A DNA stretch of 61,722 nucleotides, from NCBI GenBank assembly GCA_016201275.1, contig JACQDB010000025.1, positions 1 to 61,722 on the forward strand. Direction: 5' to 3'. Below, in pieces: positions 61,261 through 61,722 of this stretch (the stretch's first letter is position 1; each line of letters starts with the position of its first letter). Under the pieces are notes generated by a model that was given only the letters and a program-made list of their open reading frames with translations, was not told the DNA's origin and made no database searches. This stretch comes from Acidobacteriota bacterium (GTDB lineage Bacteria; Acidobacteriota; Blastocatellia; UBA7656). The position numbers and the translations under genes are program-made.

Positions 61261-61413
61261 ACAAAGGTTCAATCAGGAATCCTTCGTATCTACCGAGCCG
61301 GTTTGAAAATTGGCGGTCGCTTCGTTGTTGCGCCGTCGGCGCACAGCCAAGCCAGCGGTCAGAGACCGCTGCTCAACGGGAATGATGGAATTATATTTTC
61401 TTCCCCTTCTCTT

Positions 61414-61722
61414 AGCTCGACTTTGTACAATTTCAAATTGAACAACACCAATCAAGCGCTGACGTTGCGGTTCGCGCCTGAAATGATTGAACCTCACCTC
61501 AACAATCTGAGGTTCAATCATTCCAAGGGTTGAAAAAGCCAATGAAATCGGGCTGCTGCGCTGCTGAAAAATCTAGCAACGGAGAGCCGAGGCAGTTAGG
61601 CAATTCATCTGAATCCCCCCAACGGCAGTTGGGAGATGCTTAAAGTCCAGCCTACACCAAGCAAGCAAAGTTTTTTTGCAATCCCCCCAACGGCAGTTGG
61701 GGGATGGTTAAAGTCCAGCCTT
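61414..61722. mobile_element. MITE-like element, second copy, cut by the window edge
   Basis: Starts with the same AGCTCGACTTTGTACA terminus (61414-61429), again preceded by TT, and matches 14814-15185 through CAACACCAATCA, GACGTTGCGGTTCGCGC and GGAGAGCCGAGGC. The right terminus is outside the window. The inner hairpins read CCCCCCAACGGCAGTTGGGG, a variant of those in the first copy. Confidence 0.7.

Noticed and set aside
1-61722. tRNA or rRNA genes
   Set aside because: No TpsiC-arm GGTTCRANYCC with a matching acceptor stem or rRNA signature was recognised by eye; a covariance search would settle this.

Overview
The window reads as a chromosomal segment of an uncultured or little-studied Acidobacteriota, most likely class Blastocatellia. 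That placement is inference, not a database result. It rests on a dihaem cytochrome of the photosynthetic reaction-centre cytochrome c family with no photosystem nearby, tandem BACON domains, several zinc-ribbon plus low-complexity membrane proteins, DUF4178 and DUF5670 proteins, two HME-RND metal pumps, a fused E1 alpha/beta dehydrogenase, and spacers unusually rich in long inverted repeats. I recognise no rRNA, tRNA, CRISPR array, prophage or transposase gene.

Layout. 0-3.7 kb: the 3' part of a BACON-repeat surface protein, a HAD phosphatase, a GT9 glycosyltransferase that looks leaderless, and a small membrane protein. 3.9-11.2 kb: signalling, with a textbook sigma-54 promoter ahead of a receiver protein, a convergent second receiver, a CheB-CheR-PAS-PAS histidine kinase coupled to a LuxR-type regulator, and a divergent zinc-ribbon CheB. 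11.4-14.5 kb: S41 protease and AI-2E-type permease. 14.5-15.6 kb: a coding-free tract of nested palindromes and a MITE-like element. 15.6-18.0 kb: an AdoMetDC-like gene coupled to a DUF4178 gene. 18.3-25.7 kb: radical SAM, Crp/Fnr and an envelope set (DUF5670, peptidoglycan-binding protein, GlsB/YeaQ, YggT), then a GNAT acetyltransferase.

25.7-31.6 kb is the most unusual part. On the minus strand, a zinc-ribbon/SPOR protein and a membrane-anchored amidase precede an open reading frame that joins an HU-type DNA-binding domain to an actin-like ATPase, followed by another zinc-ribbon membrane protein. The actin moiety keeps its own ATG and Shine-Dalgarno sequence inside the fused frame. I infer a possible link between nucleoid, cytoskeleton and cell-wall remodelling.

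32.4-41.7 kb: a PilZ gene lies just upstream; then a CzcCBA-like efflux operon (TolC, RND, adaptor), a PepSY protein and an OmpR/histidine-kinase pair, all minus strand. 42.1-51.4 kb: a Ser/Thr kinase with a PEGA-like domain, small conserved proteins, DUF3108, a second GlsB, the cytochrome and the fused E1. 51.8-61.0 kb: a second metal-resistance locus on the plus strand (BlaI/CopY-type repressor, M56 protease, TolC, adaptor, CzcA-type pump, CDF exporter).

Spacers hold at least four dispersed repeat families: a MITE-like element with 16-bp terminal repeats (14.8, 39.4 and 61.4 kb), twin palindrome clusters (38.3 and 48.5 kb), a GCGGTC/GACCGC hairpin family, and composite palindromes with conserved outer arms and different cores.
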